Assembly (NCBI RefSeq): GCF_037325665.1
Contig: NC_090246.1
Location: 89,537,878-89,601,877 of the forward strand
Length of the DNA: 64,000 nt
Origin: Littorina saxatilis
Lineage: Eukaryota; Mollusca; Gastropoda; Littorinimorpha; Littorinidae
Direction: 5' to 3'
This document shows, piece after piece, positions 42,819-59,283 of this stretch. A program made the position numbers and the translations under genes. How positions within the stretch are numbered: the first letter of the stretch is position 1; the number at the start of each line of letters is the position of its first letter. The notes below the pieces were generated by a model. The model had not been told where the DNA came from. It searched no databases and saw only the letters and a program-made list of their open reading frames with translations.

Positions 42819-43860
42819 TTTTGGGGGTTGTTGTTGTTCTTCTGTTGCATGTTTATCGGTGTTCTCACAGAAGGAGAGAAGATTAACGAAGGGAGATAAC
42901 CTGGGTCAGCGCGATCAGTGGTAGCCTTGACACTGCGTTGCATGTGCACTCAAGACATCGGTGACATTTACACGCGTTTACGCCCACATCAAAGTTACAC
43001 TGAATTCACTTATGGCTTGGAGGACTTTTGCAAAAGATAAACTGTTAAATGCTGTCTAATCATTCGACCTCCAGCCCGGCTTGCACCATTAGAGGAAAAA
43101 CAAATACAGCGCAGTTCTAACATTGACGAGAAGAAGTTTCAGTGCTGATGAAATCCATGCACTTGGGCCTACTTTTAGATTGGACAAGGGCGCGCCACTC
43201 TGATAGCCAAGGCAGTTTGTGCAGACGATGTCAAGGTTTTGACTCTGATTCACAGTAAGTCCTCAGCTTTGTCATTCAGTAACCACGCTGGCTGTTTTAC
43301 ACACAGGGTGGGAATCACAGCTCTTACAGAAATTGGTCTTGCACTGCTAAAAGCATTCAGACATTTTGTTTTGGATTGTGGGGCCACTATTGGCTTATCT
43401 TGTATTTTTTTCGTTGGAATTCACTGGGATTTTCTTTAAATTTTGATCAGATTTGTACTTCAAACACAGCATGGCTGTGTATTCTTGATTAAGTACATAA
43501 ATCAATCAATCTATTGATGCAATTTTCAATTTGAGGCCAATTTTTTTTATCAACAAATTAATTAATCAAATTTGAAGCTTCAAAGGTTAAATGGAATCCC
43601 ATTGTCCAGACCGGGTTAAAAAGTTCGAAATAGAATTCAACGTCTGTATGGACAAAAGGAAAAACACCATGCTGGGATATCATATGAACAAAAACAGTTT
43701 TATTTATGTGCCGGTACTGTACAGTGTGTCATTTAGCCAGTGAGTTATTTATGGAAGATATGTGATAAGGGGGAGGGGGGGGGGGGTATAAATTTACTTG
43801 GGCTTAACCGCTTTGACGGAAACTTTGTGCCTCCGCCCAAAAAATACATTCTTTCCACCC
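42256..43860. other. Gene-free stretch with a long GT tract
   Basis: GT run at about 42760-42812 and a G run at 43771-43788. Short open frames (for example 43239-43439) have no family resemblance or splice-frame support. Confidence 0.4.
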
Positions 43861-43861
43861 C

Positions 43862-43952
43862 CAATACAATACAATACAATACAATACAATACAATACAAT
43901 ACAATGCAATACAATACCACACCACACCACAACACACCACAACACAACACAC
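43862..43952. repeat. (AATAC)n pentanucleotide repeat
   Basis: About ten AATAC units followed by a related CCACA-rich run. Confidence 0.92.
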
Positions 43953-44325
43953 TTTATTTCCTCAAACTGAGAAATCAAAATTTGACTCACAATTACTCAT
44001 TACTGATACCCAATGAACATACGTATAACAACATTAAAAACACATCAATATGAACTTGACGGCCAGGTATTCAGCTACGCCAACAGAAATGTACCTTTAA
44101 AAGTCCCATTGGTGCAAGTTATGCTTTGATCAGAGTCCTTGTTGTGTCTGGCGCAAAGTGAACTTTGTACAGTGGTGGTCACAAAAAATAATACGGCCCG
44201 CCTAGTTGTAAGAAAGTAAGTCAGAGTGTGGCTACCAGTGCAGCCCATGATCTCAATCTAATGCACGACATTGGCGTGATTTGAAATCAGAATGTGGAGT
44301 AATCTGAAGTAAGTACACGTGCAGA

Positions 44326-44470
44326 ATGTGTGTGTGTGCGCGTGTGTGTGTGTGTATGTGTGTGTGTGTGACTGTGTGCGTGCTTGTCAGTGTGTGCGTG
44401 TGTGCCTGCCTGTATGTGTTTGTGCGCGTTCATGTGCGTGTGTTTGTGCGTGCGTGCGTGCGTGAATGCG
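44326..44470. repeat. (GT)n/(GC)n imperfect microsatellite
   Basis: Degenerate GT/GC tract with many interruptions, ending in a (CGTG)n stretch. Confidence 0.85.
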
Positions 44471-44719
44471 TGTGCGGCATAACTGACCAACACCATATAA
44501 AGAGCTGAAAAACAAACTGATAAGATTCATAAGGTGCAGGCAGACAGGCCATACGTGACTTACATCAGTTACAACTCTAGTTGCAAAGACTCATTCCCCA
44601 ATATGACGTCGGGCTAGACAGTCGTACACACTAAGTGGATAGAGGCTGCAACAATTAGTGGACCTCTAAGATTGGAGGGAGGAATACATTGTACATGCAT
44701 ATATGTCTGTTCAGAGGGA

Positions 44720-45016
44720 AAAACAACAGAAGCAGCAGTAGCAGCAGCAGTTTAAGCAGTATTAGCAACAACAACGAAGACAACAACAACAACAACATTA
44801 TCAACAGAAGCAGCAACAACAACAATAACAATAACAGCAACAACAACAACAATAGCAGCAGCAGCAGCAGCAGCAGCAATAACAACAGGAACAACAACAG
44901 GAGTAGCAACGGCAGCAGCAGCGGCAACAATAACAACAGGAACAACAACAGCAGCAGAAGCAGCAGCAGCAATAACAACAGGAACAACAACAGCAGCAGT
45001 AGCAGCAGCAGCAATG
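44720..45016. repeat. (CAG)n/(CAA)n trinucleotide mosaic
   Basis: Nearly 300 bp of intermixed CAG, CAA, TAG and GGA triplets. All six frames are open for long distances (poly-Ser/Asn, poly-Leu, poly-Ala/Val), so none is evidence of coding. Confidence 0.93.
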
Positions 45017-45138
45017 TTTTTTTCTCTCCATGTGCATTGAAAACAAAATTGCGTATAAATCAAGGATACATTCTCACCTGCAATGTGATTTCTTACAAAA
45101 GTCTAAAAAACGAAATTGGATCAAGACAAAAGAAAAAC

Positions 45139-50178
<5,040 letters not shown>

Positions 50179-50243
50179 CACGCGATGTCATTGGCCAGAC
50201 ACGCCTACTTTAGTGACACATGATTCCATGGCAAGACACACTT

Positions 50244-50683
50244 CAGTGCCGTTTACATGGCAGACTTTCAACCAACTTTTCCCCGACTTTTGTTGTTTTG
50301 AAATCGTTCGAGTTGTTGAGGCTAAGTCGGCCATGTGAACGGCCCCAACGATTTAGGTTCAATTTAGGACAGATTTAGCCGCGACTCGAAAACTCAGTTG
50401 AGCGCTGCTCGACTCGGCCGTGACTTGGCGCCGATTTTGTGCAGACTTTCCTTATTGCACTTACTAATTGATAAGCTCTGACCAAACTGCTCTTCCCGCA
50501 TTAGGAGGTAGCTCCAATAGCTGAACTGGCCTTGAAGTCTGCCGAAAATCGCCGCTTAAAAGTAGTTAGAGCATTTGCGCTGTTCACATGGGCAGCGATT
50601 TTGACTGGACTTGGCACCGACTTAAATCGCCTGAAAGTTGGGGGAAAGTTGTTTGAAAGTCTGCCGTGTGATGATCGGCACTG
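50244..50683. mobile_element. MITE with CAGTGCCG inverted ends
   Basis: Left CAGTGCCGTTTACATGGCAG then ACTTTCAACCAACTTT. The right end on the opposite strand reads CAGTGCCGATCATCACACGG then CAGACTTTCAAACAACTTTC. The interior repeats GACTTTC/CGACTTAAATCG-like words. No clear target duplication. It lies 65 bp after the stop codon of the membrane-protein gene. Confidence 0.7.
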
Positions 50684-51401
50684 TATATGACTATCACATG
50701 CCTTCTCGTCGTCACGCTTTGCTAGAAACTAGTCCGTGACTAAAATGTTCCTTTCCGTTATGTCAAAACTTGACTTAATGCAAAAACACTACACCTGCTG
50801 GACTGACGTCTGTCTTTGTCAAAATAATGTGTGTTTACTTCAGTGACGTACTTTTCGGGAAAATGAAATATTGTGCACTTACCCGAGTGACGTTGTTCGG
50901 CGAAAATCTGATGCTGTGTGGCGTTTATTTTTTTGAGATAATTAATTGACCTGAATGGATTGACGTTTTTGATAGGTCAAAACAAAATTCATTTACGGAA
51001 TGGCGTTGTTTCCAGGAAATAACCCATATACTTTGTGATGGTTGTTGATGGAATGACGTTGAGAAAAGATCCCCTAATTGGTGAAGTCATGGCCCTATGG
51101 CGACAATCTTTCCGAAGTGACTTGTCCAGTCAGAAAAAGGCACGCATCCTAGACCGACGCTTTGCAAAATCAGATCAGAACCACACATTCTTACTGGAGT
51201 AACTAGATTTTCAGCTTTAAGAAAATGCAGTTTCAGGGAAAGTGGTTACCATGCCAACGCCTTAAAAGTGTGATGTACATGTGCCTTTTGCTGGTGACAG
51301 TTGTAACTTTATTGTCTCTGTTTCTATAATGAAATGAATCGAAGAGAAAACCAGAATCCAATTTTGGAAGCAATTTTTGTTGTCTTCTTTTTTGTGAGCA
51401 T
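50684..51401. other. Stretch with no recognised feature
   Basis: Several AATGACGTT/GTGACGTT words recur between 50750 and 51070, too irregular to call an array. No exon recognised. Confidence 0.35.
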
Positions 51402-51571
51402 ACTTTTGCCGGTGCCACCCTTTACCGTATTGTGCCATACCGAAACACTTTTGACAGTATGAAGTAGATTTGTTTACGTTTTCTTGGTTTCATTAATACA
51501 AACAAAGTGAAATCAGTCCTGATCTCTATATAATATTTTATTTGAACCACGCAACACTGTTTTTAAATCTA
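51402..51571 (+). repeat. 170-bp direct duplication, left copy
   Basis: Starts ACTTTTGCCGGTGCCACCC and ends TTTTTAAATCTA. The right copy is at 52649-52818, same length, with a single difference that I can see. Confidence 0.9.
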
Positions 51572-52648
51572 CATATCAAAACTGTGGAGCCGAGTTTCCT
51601 TCTTGGCCCTAGCATTAGGATTCAGCAAGCTGTATATATACAAGATGTCAACAACCACCACTGATATAGCAGTATCCCTTCCTTTTTAGCCCTCAAGCAA
51701 TCCATTTAGAGAAAGCTGATGACAAGCCCTCTGCTGCCTTTCCGAGCTCTAAAACATCGCAGAACACAACCCTTGGCAGGGGTGTTTATGTTATCGCTCG
51801 GCCAGGAAAGAACAAATTTGCAAGCAAGACAAGGAAGAGAAATGAATTTCTGGCTGAAAATGTGCACAGTTAAGAAGTCACACACTGAGTTTAGTAGAAA
51901 GAGACATAGTCAGTACTATCAGGGCTGCTTAATAATACACACATTTTAAATCATCAGAATACACTCTCTGCAATCTTCTATACTAATTGCACAAAGAAAG
52001 ATTCAATGCGGAAGAAATCAGTTAAATACTGCTGTTTCCTACATGTCGAACCGGTACATAAGAATCACATTACACCGCCAACCGAAAGACCAAACTTGTC
52101 AAAGTTTTGTAAGTGATCACTACATCTTACAAGCAACAAAATATGCATGTTAGTGCATTTACACCTCCAGCATACATACAGATTAAACTTATTACGCTTA
52201 AAACAATATTTATGCTGTTTTCAAGAGAAAAAAAAGTGAGTGTGGTTTAAGCTTTTTGAATATTCCGCGCAAATTTCGATGCTCCGCCCTGCAAGGTCAC
52301 GGCGGCCGCGAGCTGCTGAGCCCGGCGCAGCAGAGACTCTGCCGCAGGAAGTCTGTGGCACCATAGGCGCCTTCCTGTAACATTTACGTGGCTTTAAGTG
52401 TATTTTGTTTAACATTTCTCAGTTCCTGGAGCCCTTGCAATGATTATAATGATGACAAGAAGCAGAAGTTTCAAAGTAGTGTTACAAAATGTGGTTGTCT
52501 TGAAACAATTAACACGGGTTTTTTTCCATGTTGAGTGCAGCTGAGAATAGTTCTGTGTGAACTCAGTTATGCTGGTCCGCAGTAACCGAGCCGCTACTGT
52601 CGGAACTCGCGATAAAAGATAGGCCTAACCACAAAAAACACAATCAGC
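51572..52648. other. Spacer between the two 170-bp copies, with a GC-rich patch
   Basis: AT-rich sequence except for a sharply GC-rich patch at about 52255-52375 that contains GCGGCCGC. On the + strand the patch reads RELLSPAQQRLCRRKS before a stop. No splice sites frame it convincingly. Confidence 0.35.
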
Positions 52649-52818
52649 ACTTTTGCCGGTGCCACCCTTTACCGTATTGTGCCATACCGAAAAACTTTTG
52701 ACAGTATGAAGTAGATTTGTTTACGTTTTCTTGGTTTCATTAATACAAACAAAGTGAAATCAGTCCTGATCTCTATATAATATTTTATTTGAACCACGCA
52801 ACACTGTTTTTAAATCTA
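52649..52818 (+). repeat. 170-bp direct duplication, right copy
   Basis: Same 170 bases as 51402-51571 (GAAAAAC in place of GAAACAC). Confidence 0.9.
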
Positions 52819-53146
52819 GTTGAGGTTCAGAATGGAACACTCTCTCTGATTGGTCAGATCGTACAAACTCATTAAAATAACCGGTGACTATATTGACCAC
52901 TTCTAGTTAACACCCCCCATTGTCATCTTGCTGCTGCTGCTTTGATACACGGTTAACTAGGTAAGTGATGATTCCCCTTCAAACCTAATTGATGCCTCCG
53001 TTGCTTCGCTCAGTTGGACATAAGGGTTTTGCTTTGGTTGTGCCCGACGATGATCGCCAATTTTCAATGTTTAACTGACAAAGTTTCCGTGTAGTGTATT
53101 TTTTCGTCATTCTCAGCAGGGCTATTGAAGAATACCTTCATCATAA

Positions 53147-53365
53147 GCCCCCCCCCCCCAAAAAAAAAGGGTCTGTTTACGGTAACATAGGCCAAAAAAA
53201 TAGGGTCGGTAGGTCGGGATTTTTTTTTTTCTCCAAAAAACCATATTTTTACGTTATTTTGCAATTTTTTCCCCCCCCCTCCCAAATGCCCAAAAAAAGT
53301 CTAGGGTCGCGCGAAAAAAATAGGGTCGGTCGGGTTACCGTAAACAGACTATTTTTTGTGTGGCC
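53147..53365. mobile_element. Foldback MITE, GGCC family, TAA target duplication
   Basis: TAA flanks both sides (53144-53146, 53366-53368). Left GTCTGTTTACGGTAAC and right GGTTACCGTAAACAGAC are inverted; TAGGGTCGGTAGGTCGGG and TAGGGTCGGTCGGG recur inside. The left GGCC end is blurred by a C run. Confidence 0.72.
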
Positions 53366-54164
53366 TAACCAGTCACTGTCAGAATAATCGAAGGCTCTCG
53401 CAGTGCGAGCAAACGTTCTATAGTTCTTTTAAGATAATAAGGATATGCTGTCAAAAATCAGAAATCGAAATTAAAATGACATATTAAAGACAAAACCTCA
53501 CCAAGATCCACAGTCCATGAAATGGTCCTGTGAGACTTCAGACAAAAAGACCTCTAGAAATAAGAAATCGACGATTGAACGATGCCAGACTGTCTTGTGG
53601 CCAAAAAATCGAAACAAAAACATCCCTCAATTGTTAGCACTGGCGAAAAGTGGAGGTCCCATCAGACGGAGAAAAGCCGAAAAGGGATAATCAGTTTTAG
53701 CGGGCGTCGCAAAGCCTAGGGGGCAGGGATGGAGGGAGGGGGTGGGGGATGGGGTGGGTGGAGGAGGCAGGGCAAGGTATTGATTCCCGCAGCGTATCGC
53801 AAGCTACTCTGTGTGTGTGCGTGCGATGCTGAAGAAGCGAGTACACTGGTGGAAATCTATCGACCCTTTCTTCTATCGGCCATGGCGTAGGACTGCCGCT
53901 GAATATGCTGCTAGTAGGCACAACTGTTTGTCTGCTGGTGGTGGTGGAACACTCAATACAGCATCGTCAGTCTCGCTGAAATCTCCGCTCATTCGGAGTT
54001 AGCGTGGCCGGGATTCTGGATGGTGACTTGAACGATGCTGGTGTGCGGTGCAGGGACATATTCCGTGGACTGGACAGCAATTCTGTGACAAGGAGAAAAA
54101 GAAACAAACAGACATTGCGGCCGAGCACCATCGATCTTAAGCACCGAACGTCTGGCAATCCAAG
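53366..54164 (+). promoter_or_regulatory. Presumed promoter and 5' leader of the folate-receptor-like gene
   Basis: G+C and CpG rise from about 53780 towards the ATG at 54165. An upstream ATG at about 53826 opens a 58-codon frame ending at 54002 that could act as an upstream ORF if transcribed. No TATA box fixed. Confidence 0.3.
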
Positions 54165-54812
54165 ATGGCGGCCTTTCCGGTAATCACACCGAGCTTGGGT
54201 CTGGCCGTGACGCTAGCCGTGTTGTCGATGTGCGTGGTCACCATCCTCCCCTCTCAGGCCGACACCAGGTCCAAGGGGGACGTCAAGACAATGGAGGTGA
54301 GCAAGGAAATAAAGTACTGTCCCTTCTTCAACAACCGGGCTCCCGAAGTGCAGCGAAACCTGAAGAACTGCACCTGGTTTAAGGAAAGTTCGTGCTGCAG
54401 GCAAGAAGAGATCGACGCCACGTTCGGACGAGTGAAACCTCTGCGTGGCGCCTCCCCCGAGTGTCAGAGGTACACCAACTACCTCATGTGCTACATCTGC
54501 TCCCCCGACCAGCACCGCTTCTACCTGATGGAGAGTCTGACAGTGTGCGAAGAGTTCTGCCAGGCTTGGTACGACGCCTGCAAGACCGCCATCCTCAAAG
54601 GTTCCGTCATCAGATCGCTGTACGCGGACGGTGAGGCTTTCTGCAGGAGTCGCCGCTTCAAGGTTGACACTGTGAAGAACGGCAAGTGTTTTTTCTTTGA
54701 CGCCAGACAAGACAAGAACGGGGCAGCACGTGAAACACGCTGCAAAGTGGGTCATCTGGTTTTGCTGGCTTTGTTTTCTGTTTTTGTGATAGATTTAAGA
54801 GGTATATTTTAA
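54165..54812 (+). CDS. Folate-receptor-like secreted or GPI-anchored protein, single exon
   Basis: 215 aa. The start is in good context (AAGATGGCG). Residues 10-31 are a hydrophobic signal peptide with likely cleavage near QA/DT. The mature part has 13 cysteines (52, 69, 77, 78, 100, 109, 112, 128, 132, 139, 160, 175, 193) in a folate-receptor-domain order: NCTWFKESSCCRQEE, then YLMCYICSPDQ, then VCEEFCQAWYDAC, then a late AFC. NCT at 68-70 is a possible N-glycosylation site. Residues 197-209 are hydrophobic with almost nothing after them, which suits a GPI-anchor signal. The fold binds folates in vertebrate receptors, but the same fold occurs in riboflavin-binding and HHIP-type proteins, so the ligand is unknown. 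Codon use is GC-rich compared with its surroundings, and there is no intron. Confidence 0.82.
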   Translation: MAAFPVITPSLGLAVTLAVLSMCVVTILPSQADTRSKGDVKTMEVSKEIKYCPFFNNRAPEVQRNLKNCTWFKESSCCRQEEIDATFGRVKPLRGASPECQRYTNYLMCYICSPDQHRFYLMESLTVCEEFCQAWYDACKTAILKGSVIRSLYADGEAFCRSRRFKVDTVKNGKCFFFDARQDKNGAARETRCKVGHLVLLALFSVFVIDLRGIF

Positions 54813-55638
54813 ACGTTAGTTTTCAACTAGTTTGTTTTCGGTGTAGTGTTTGCATCGTACTTTGTTTTCATGGTTTAGGAATATTTGATAAATCATTTGG
54901 ATTCATACACAGACAATTGTTTAGTAATTAATATACTCTTCGCTTAATATTTTGTGCAACGATCCCAGGACATATGGATATTTTCCCAGAGATGTTTTTG
55001 ACCCGACTCATCATAGGCTTCTTCTCACTGGAACATAGATAGGGGCTTTGCCACAAGTTACCACCAGGGTCAGTACAGTGTTGCTCCTTCAGCGTCGCCA
55101 AGGACATGGGCATGAACCCAAGCCCGGCTTCGTGGGTTCTTCTTCGTGGCTTGAGGCGAGGAATTCACGCACCTGTACTTCATCTGATTAAATTCTATGT
55201 TCAAAACAGGACGTCAAGCTGAACAAATAGTTCGGCGAAGAATGTTACATTTCTCCGACACAATATTGCTGCATAAGTCTTGGCTCTAAACGGGCTCAGT
55301 ATGAAACTGGACTCCTGTCTGAATAAGTTGGAATAGCTCGGTCGTTGCCTGAACTAGTGCACGTTTTCTGTGGACAGTCACATTATTTAAGTATGTTAAG
55401 TGACAATAGAGTCACAACTGAAAAAACAAACACCCCAAAGAAATAATGCAAAGGAAATAATTATAGAAATCCGCAACAGGCTGACTGCTAATGTAGAACT
55501 ATGATGTTTCTACCCGTCCCTTTAGCGTTGATGTTATATAGGATAGCCTGGAGGAGAATGTTTTTTAATTTTGATTTCACTGTATTGCTGATTCAACTAG
55601 CATGAATCTACTATGTAGGTATACATTGTAAACATTGA

Positions 55639-55640
<2 letters not shown>
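54813..55640. other. Downstream region of the folate-receptor-like gene
   Basis: Presumed 3' UTR and flank. ATTAAA occurs near 55187; no canonical AATAAA stands out. No other feature recognised. Confidence 0.35.
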
Positions 55641-55709
<69 letters not shown>

Positions 55710-55909
55710 TGTGTGTGTGTTTGTGTGTGTGTGTGTTCATATTCCTTTTTATATGAATACTTTGTTTTCCCGCATGTTATTAAATTCAGTAATTACTTGC
55801 GATGTCTAATCACGTTGTACTTTAGACAGCGGTGTTTGTGATAGATATTGTGAAGTAATTTATACAACTAACTGCGCGGTTTTGAGCGAGCGTTCGCATG
55901 AGTGTGCGA

Positions 55910-56002
<93 letters not shown>
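55641..56002. repeat. Two (GT)n microsatellites
   Basis: GT tracts at about 55641-55736 and 55919-56002, separated by unique sequence. Confidence 0.93.
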
Positions 56003-56006
<4 letters not shown>

Positions 56007-56716
56007 TGATGTATTTAAGTTTGCAGAGTTGAAATATTTATTGGTTATGATTAATTTGTATTATAAAATCTGATGTCATACAACGAATTGTGATCGCCAC
56101 TTAGTACGCTCTTTGTAGAACGTTTTAATTAAAATTTTACAATGTGGCAATACAAACGTTTTTGTGTTTAAGACTGTAATGTGTGTGTGTATTGTTGTCA
56201 AGGAGATGATGTGTGTTATTTATTGTCTGTGTTGTTATATGTGTTACTTGTGTTGTTACATGTGTTGTTACTTCCTCACATCGTTTATAAGTATCTGCTG
56301 CATAATTTAGACGTAAATTATACTTCAAAATTTGTATTAAAGTAATTGACAAACTTCGTAGTATGCCAATAGAACAAACAGGAGGAATAATTGATTATTT
56401 AAACACGTGAACCCGGCATTAGCTGGATGGTGGGTTATTGTTTTTTTAACGTATCTTTAACCATCCCTGAAGCTGCAATCATTCCCTGTACTATTCAATT
56501 AGAATAATTAATCTTTATCAAACCATGATGTATCTTAGTTGTACAGGCAGCGGAAAACCCACCGATTATTGCAACGAAACCTTATAAAATAGTAAGGACA
56601 GAATTGATAGGCAAGATTCTCCCTTTGCAATGCGCTTGTTCCAAGGGAGGCAACCCCTGGAACTGTAAATGTGTTGATTGATGAAATCAAATAGCCAAGG
56701 CAAGCAAATGAACTAA
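56003..56716. other. Stretch with no recognised feature
   Basis: TGTGTTGTTAC-type words near 56210-56275 form a loose repeat. No exon recognised. Confidence 0.35.
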
Positions 56717-56946
56717 GGCCAAACAAAAATATATGTTGGTTTAGGGTAACCCCCCAAAATAGGGTCGGTAGGTCGGCTTCTTAATTTTATTTTTTTTCAA
56801 TTTTAGTCTCGGTACGGGTCGCAAAATGTGCCAGAGGTTTTTTGTTGTTGATTTTTTTTGAGAAATGAAAAAAAAGTTTTAGGGTCGGCGGGAAAAAAAT
56901 AGGGTCGGTCGGGTTACCCTATACCAACATATATTTTTGTTTGGCC
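56717..56946. mobile_element. Foldback MITE, GGCC family, fourth copy
   Basis: Starts GGCCAAACAAAAATATATGT and ends ACATATATTTTTGTTTGGCC, an almost perfect 20-bp inverted end, followed inward by GGGTAACC/GGTTACCC and TAGGGTCGG blocks as at 53147. Flanks TAA (left) and AAA (right). Confidence 0.82.
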
Positions 56947-56962
56947 AAAGTATCTGTGTCAA

Positions 56963-57024
56963 ACACACACACACACACACACACGCACGTTTGTGTTTAC
57001 ACACACGCGCACGCACGTGTGCGC

Positions 57025-57106
<82 letters not shown>

Positions 57107-57124
57107 CACAACACAACACAACAA

Positions 57125-57187
<63 letters not shown>

Positions 57188-57197
57188 ACACACACAC
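56963..57197. repeat. (CA)n microsatellite
   Basis: Long CA tract with short interruptions (GCACGC, AACACAACACAACAC). Confidence 0.95.
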
Positions 57198-57253
57198 GAC
57201 CTAAAAGATTGATCGTACAAAGCAATTAGTAGCCTATATGTTATGGCGTGTGT

Positions 57254-57259
57254 TTTATT
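57254..57259 (-). terminator. Polyadenylation signal candidate of the kinase gene
   Basis: AATAAA on the minus strand 380 bp after the stop codon. If used, the 3' UTR contains the CA tract at 57486-57604. Confidence 0.45.
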
Positions 57260-57481
57260 TACAATTTTTACAGATCATCGACACACTAAAACAGTATCAC
57301 AGCTCAGCTTAGTAGTGAAAATCTTAACTTCAAAGACAGAAAAACATGCGAACATTTCTTGCAGTATCCATGTAAATAAATTAAAATGAATAGATAATAA
57401 ATCAATACAGTTTGACAAATTACAATGCAAACGCTCGCACGCCTGTGTGTTCGTGCACGTGCACGCGTGTGTGGGTATGTG

Positions 57482-57485
<4 letters not shown>

Positions 57486-57515
<30 letters not shown>

Positions 57516-57604
57516 CGCGCGTACGTACGTACACACGCACGCACAAACACACACACACACTCACACACACACACACACACACATACCGTCACACACACAC
57601 ACAC
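57486..57604. repeat. (CA)n microsatellite in the presumed kinase 3' UTR
   Basis: Three CA runs separated by GCGCGCGTACGTACGT-like and CACTCACAC sequence. Confidence 0.9.
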
Positions 57605-57640
57605 CACTTCCTCCCCCACCATTTTAAACGCCTCACCCAT

Positions 57641-59235
57641 TCATTTACTATCATCACCCGTTAGATTATCTTGGCGCTGAGAAACATTTTTACCATAAGT
57701 GGGATGCAAAAGACGGACCAAGTCCTCCACACACACAATTCTCTGCATGTGTCTCAGCAAGTGGAGCGCAGTCCTCACGCAGTCCACCTGTGCTGGCGGA
57801 CTGGAGTCCATGAAGTCCATGTGTGGCGGACCTATCACCCTGCAAAGTGAGGAACAGTCGGTCCATACCACAGGCAAAAAGGAAAAGTTAGTCCATATAC
57901 CACAGGCACTTGGCACTGGCAATATTATAGTAGTATAACGTCACGCTCATCTTGATACATAAAGACTTGTTTGGAGAATGGGAAGGTATGAAAAAGCTTT
58001 TTCAGGGTTGTAATAGGGTTGTAATAGGGTTGTAATAGGGTTGTAATGCAGTTGTGCTGATTGAAAATGCTTCTGTCAACTCTTTATCTCACGCGTATAC
58101 CTCTGTTGACCGCTCGAGAGAGGCAGTTTGCAACTTATACCTAAAATGAGACAGGCAGATTGTTCACAAACCAAATAACGTTTTGCGTTTTTCTCAAAAC
58201 TATGAAAAATGACATAGGCAATTACATTTATGAGCGTGACGATAATGCAGTGGCAGGCAAGAGCAGAAAGGCACACTCCTTCTTGCGGAAACAGTCCGGC
58301 TCACCGTCTCGGATATGGCCGGTGTAACACGAGAAAACTACTCCCACGAGATTTTTACTCCGGAGTAAACATTTCGTACGAAAAAGTTACTCCCTTTACG
58401 AAAAAAGCACTCCCCCATTGCACGAGAAAATTACTCCCCAAGACAGGTGAGTTCCGAGTAAACATTTCGTACAAAAATGTTACTCCCCTGACGAATAAAT
58501 AACGAATAAATTACTTCACCCCAACACGAGCAATTTAACTTCCCATGCCAGGTGTACGAAATTTGTACTCCCTTGTCCCCTGTTAGTCTTGGTGGTGGAA
58601 GGGGTGGAAGGAGGGTAGCGCGACATTCGTGTGCGCGAGATCACTTATTGGCATTATCCCTTCGCCCGCATCCCATTTTTGCGTACGAGATTTTTCTAGG
58701 AAGTAAAAAAAAATGTGGAGTAAAAATTTCGTGGAGGGAGTAATTTTTTCGTGCCTTGGGGAGTTCTTTTCACGTACGAAAAGTGTACTCGGAGTAAGAA
58801 TATCGTACGAAATATTTACTCCGGAGTACATTTTTCGTGGAGTAAAATTTTCGTGTTACACCGGGCTTTTACATGGGACAAGATGATCCCTGCACTTGGT
58901 CACATACCAACAATCAACAGCATTGGTGCCTTCTGTGCATAGTCGGCATTGTTTTGGATGTATTAATTTCGGTAAAAGCCACTAGTGGCTCGCTTTAAGA
59001 AATTATTTCATCAAAATCAAAATTCCAACTCACCACAGCAAGCAGTAAGGGGATTTGATTTTGGATATGTGACCAAGTGAAGAGTTGATCTTATTCCGTG
59101 TAAAAGCCTGGTCCGATCTGAGATGGTCAGCTGAACTGGTTTCACGAGGAGGAGTGTGCATCTAAGCTCATGCATAAGACTAAAGTATAGTACTATTGCA
59201 TGTCTTTTGAAAGAGCCAGAGTGCGTGCGTGTGTG

Positions 59236-59283
<48 letters not shown>

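Noticed and set aside
43239-43439. 66-codon frame that could be an upstream exon of the membrane-protein gene
   Set aside because: Phase and splice sites do not join it to 45139-45334, and the translation is not recognisable.
44655-45063. Poly-Leu, poly-Ser/Asn and poly-Ala/Val frames
   Set aside because: All six frames are open across a CAG/CAA mosaic; only the cysteine-rich sequence after 45139 was kept, on splice-frame grounds.
51402-52818. Direct repeats considered as the two ends of a retroelement
   Set aside because: No TG..CA ends, no primer-binding or polypurine site and no coding remnant in between; called a plain duplication.
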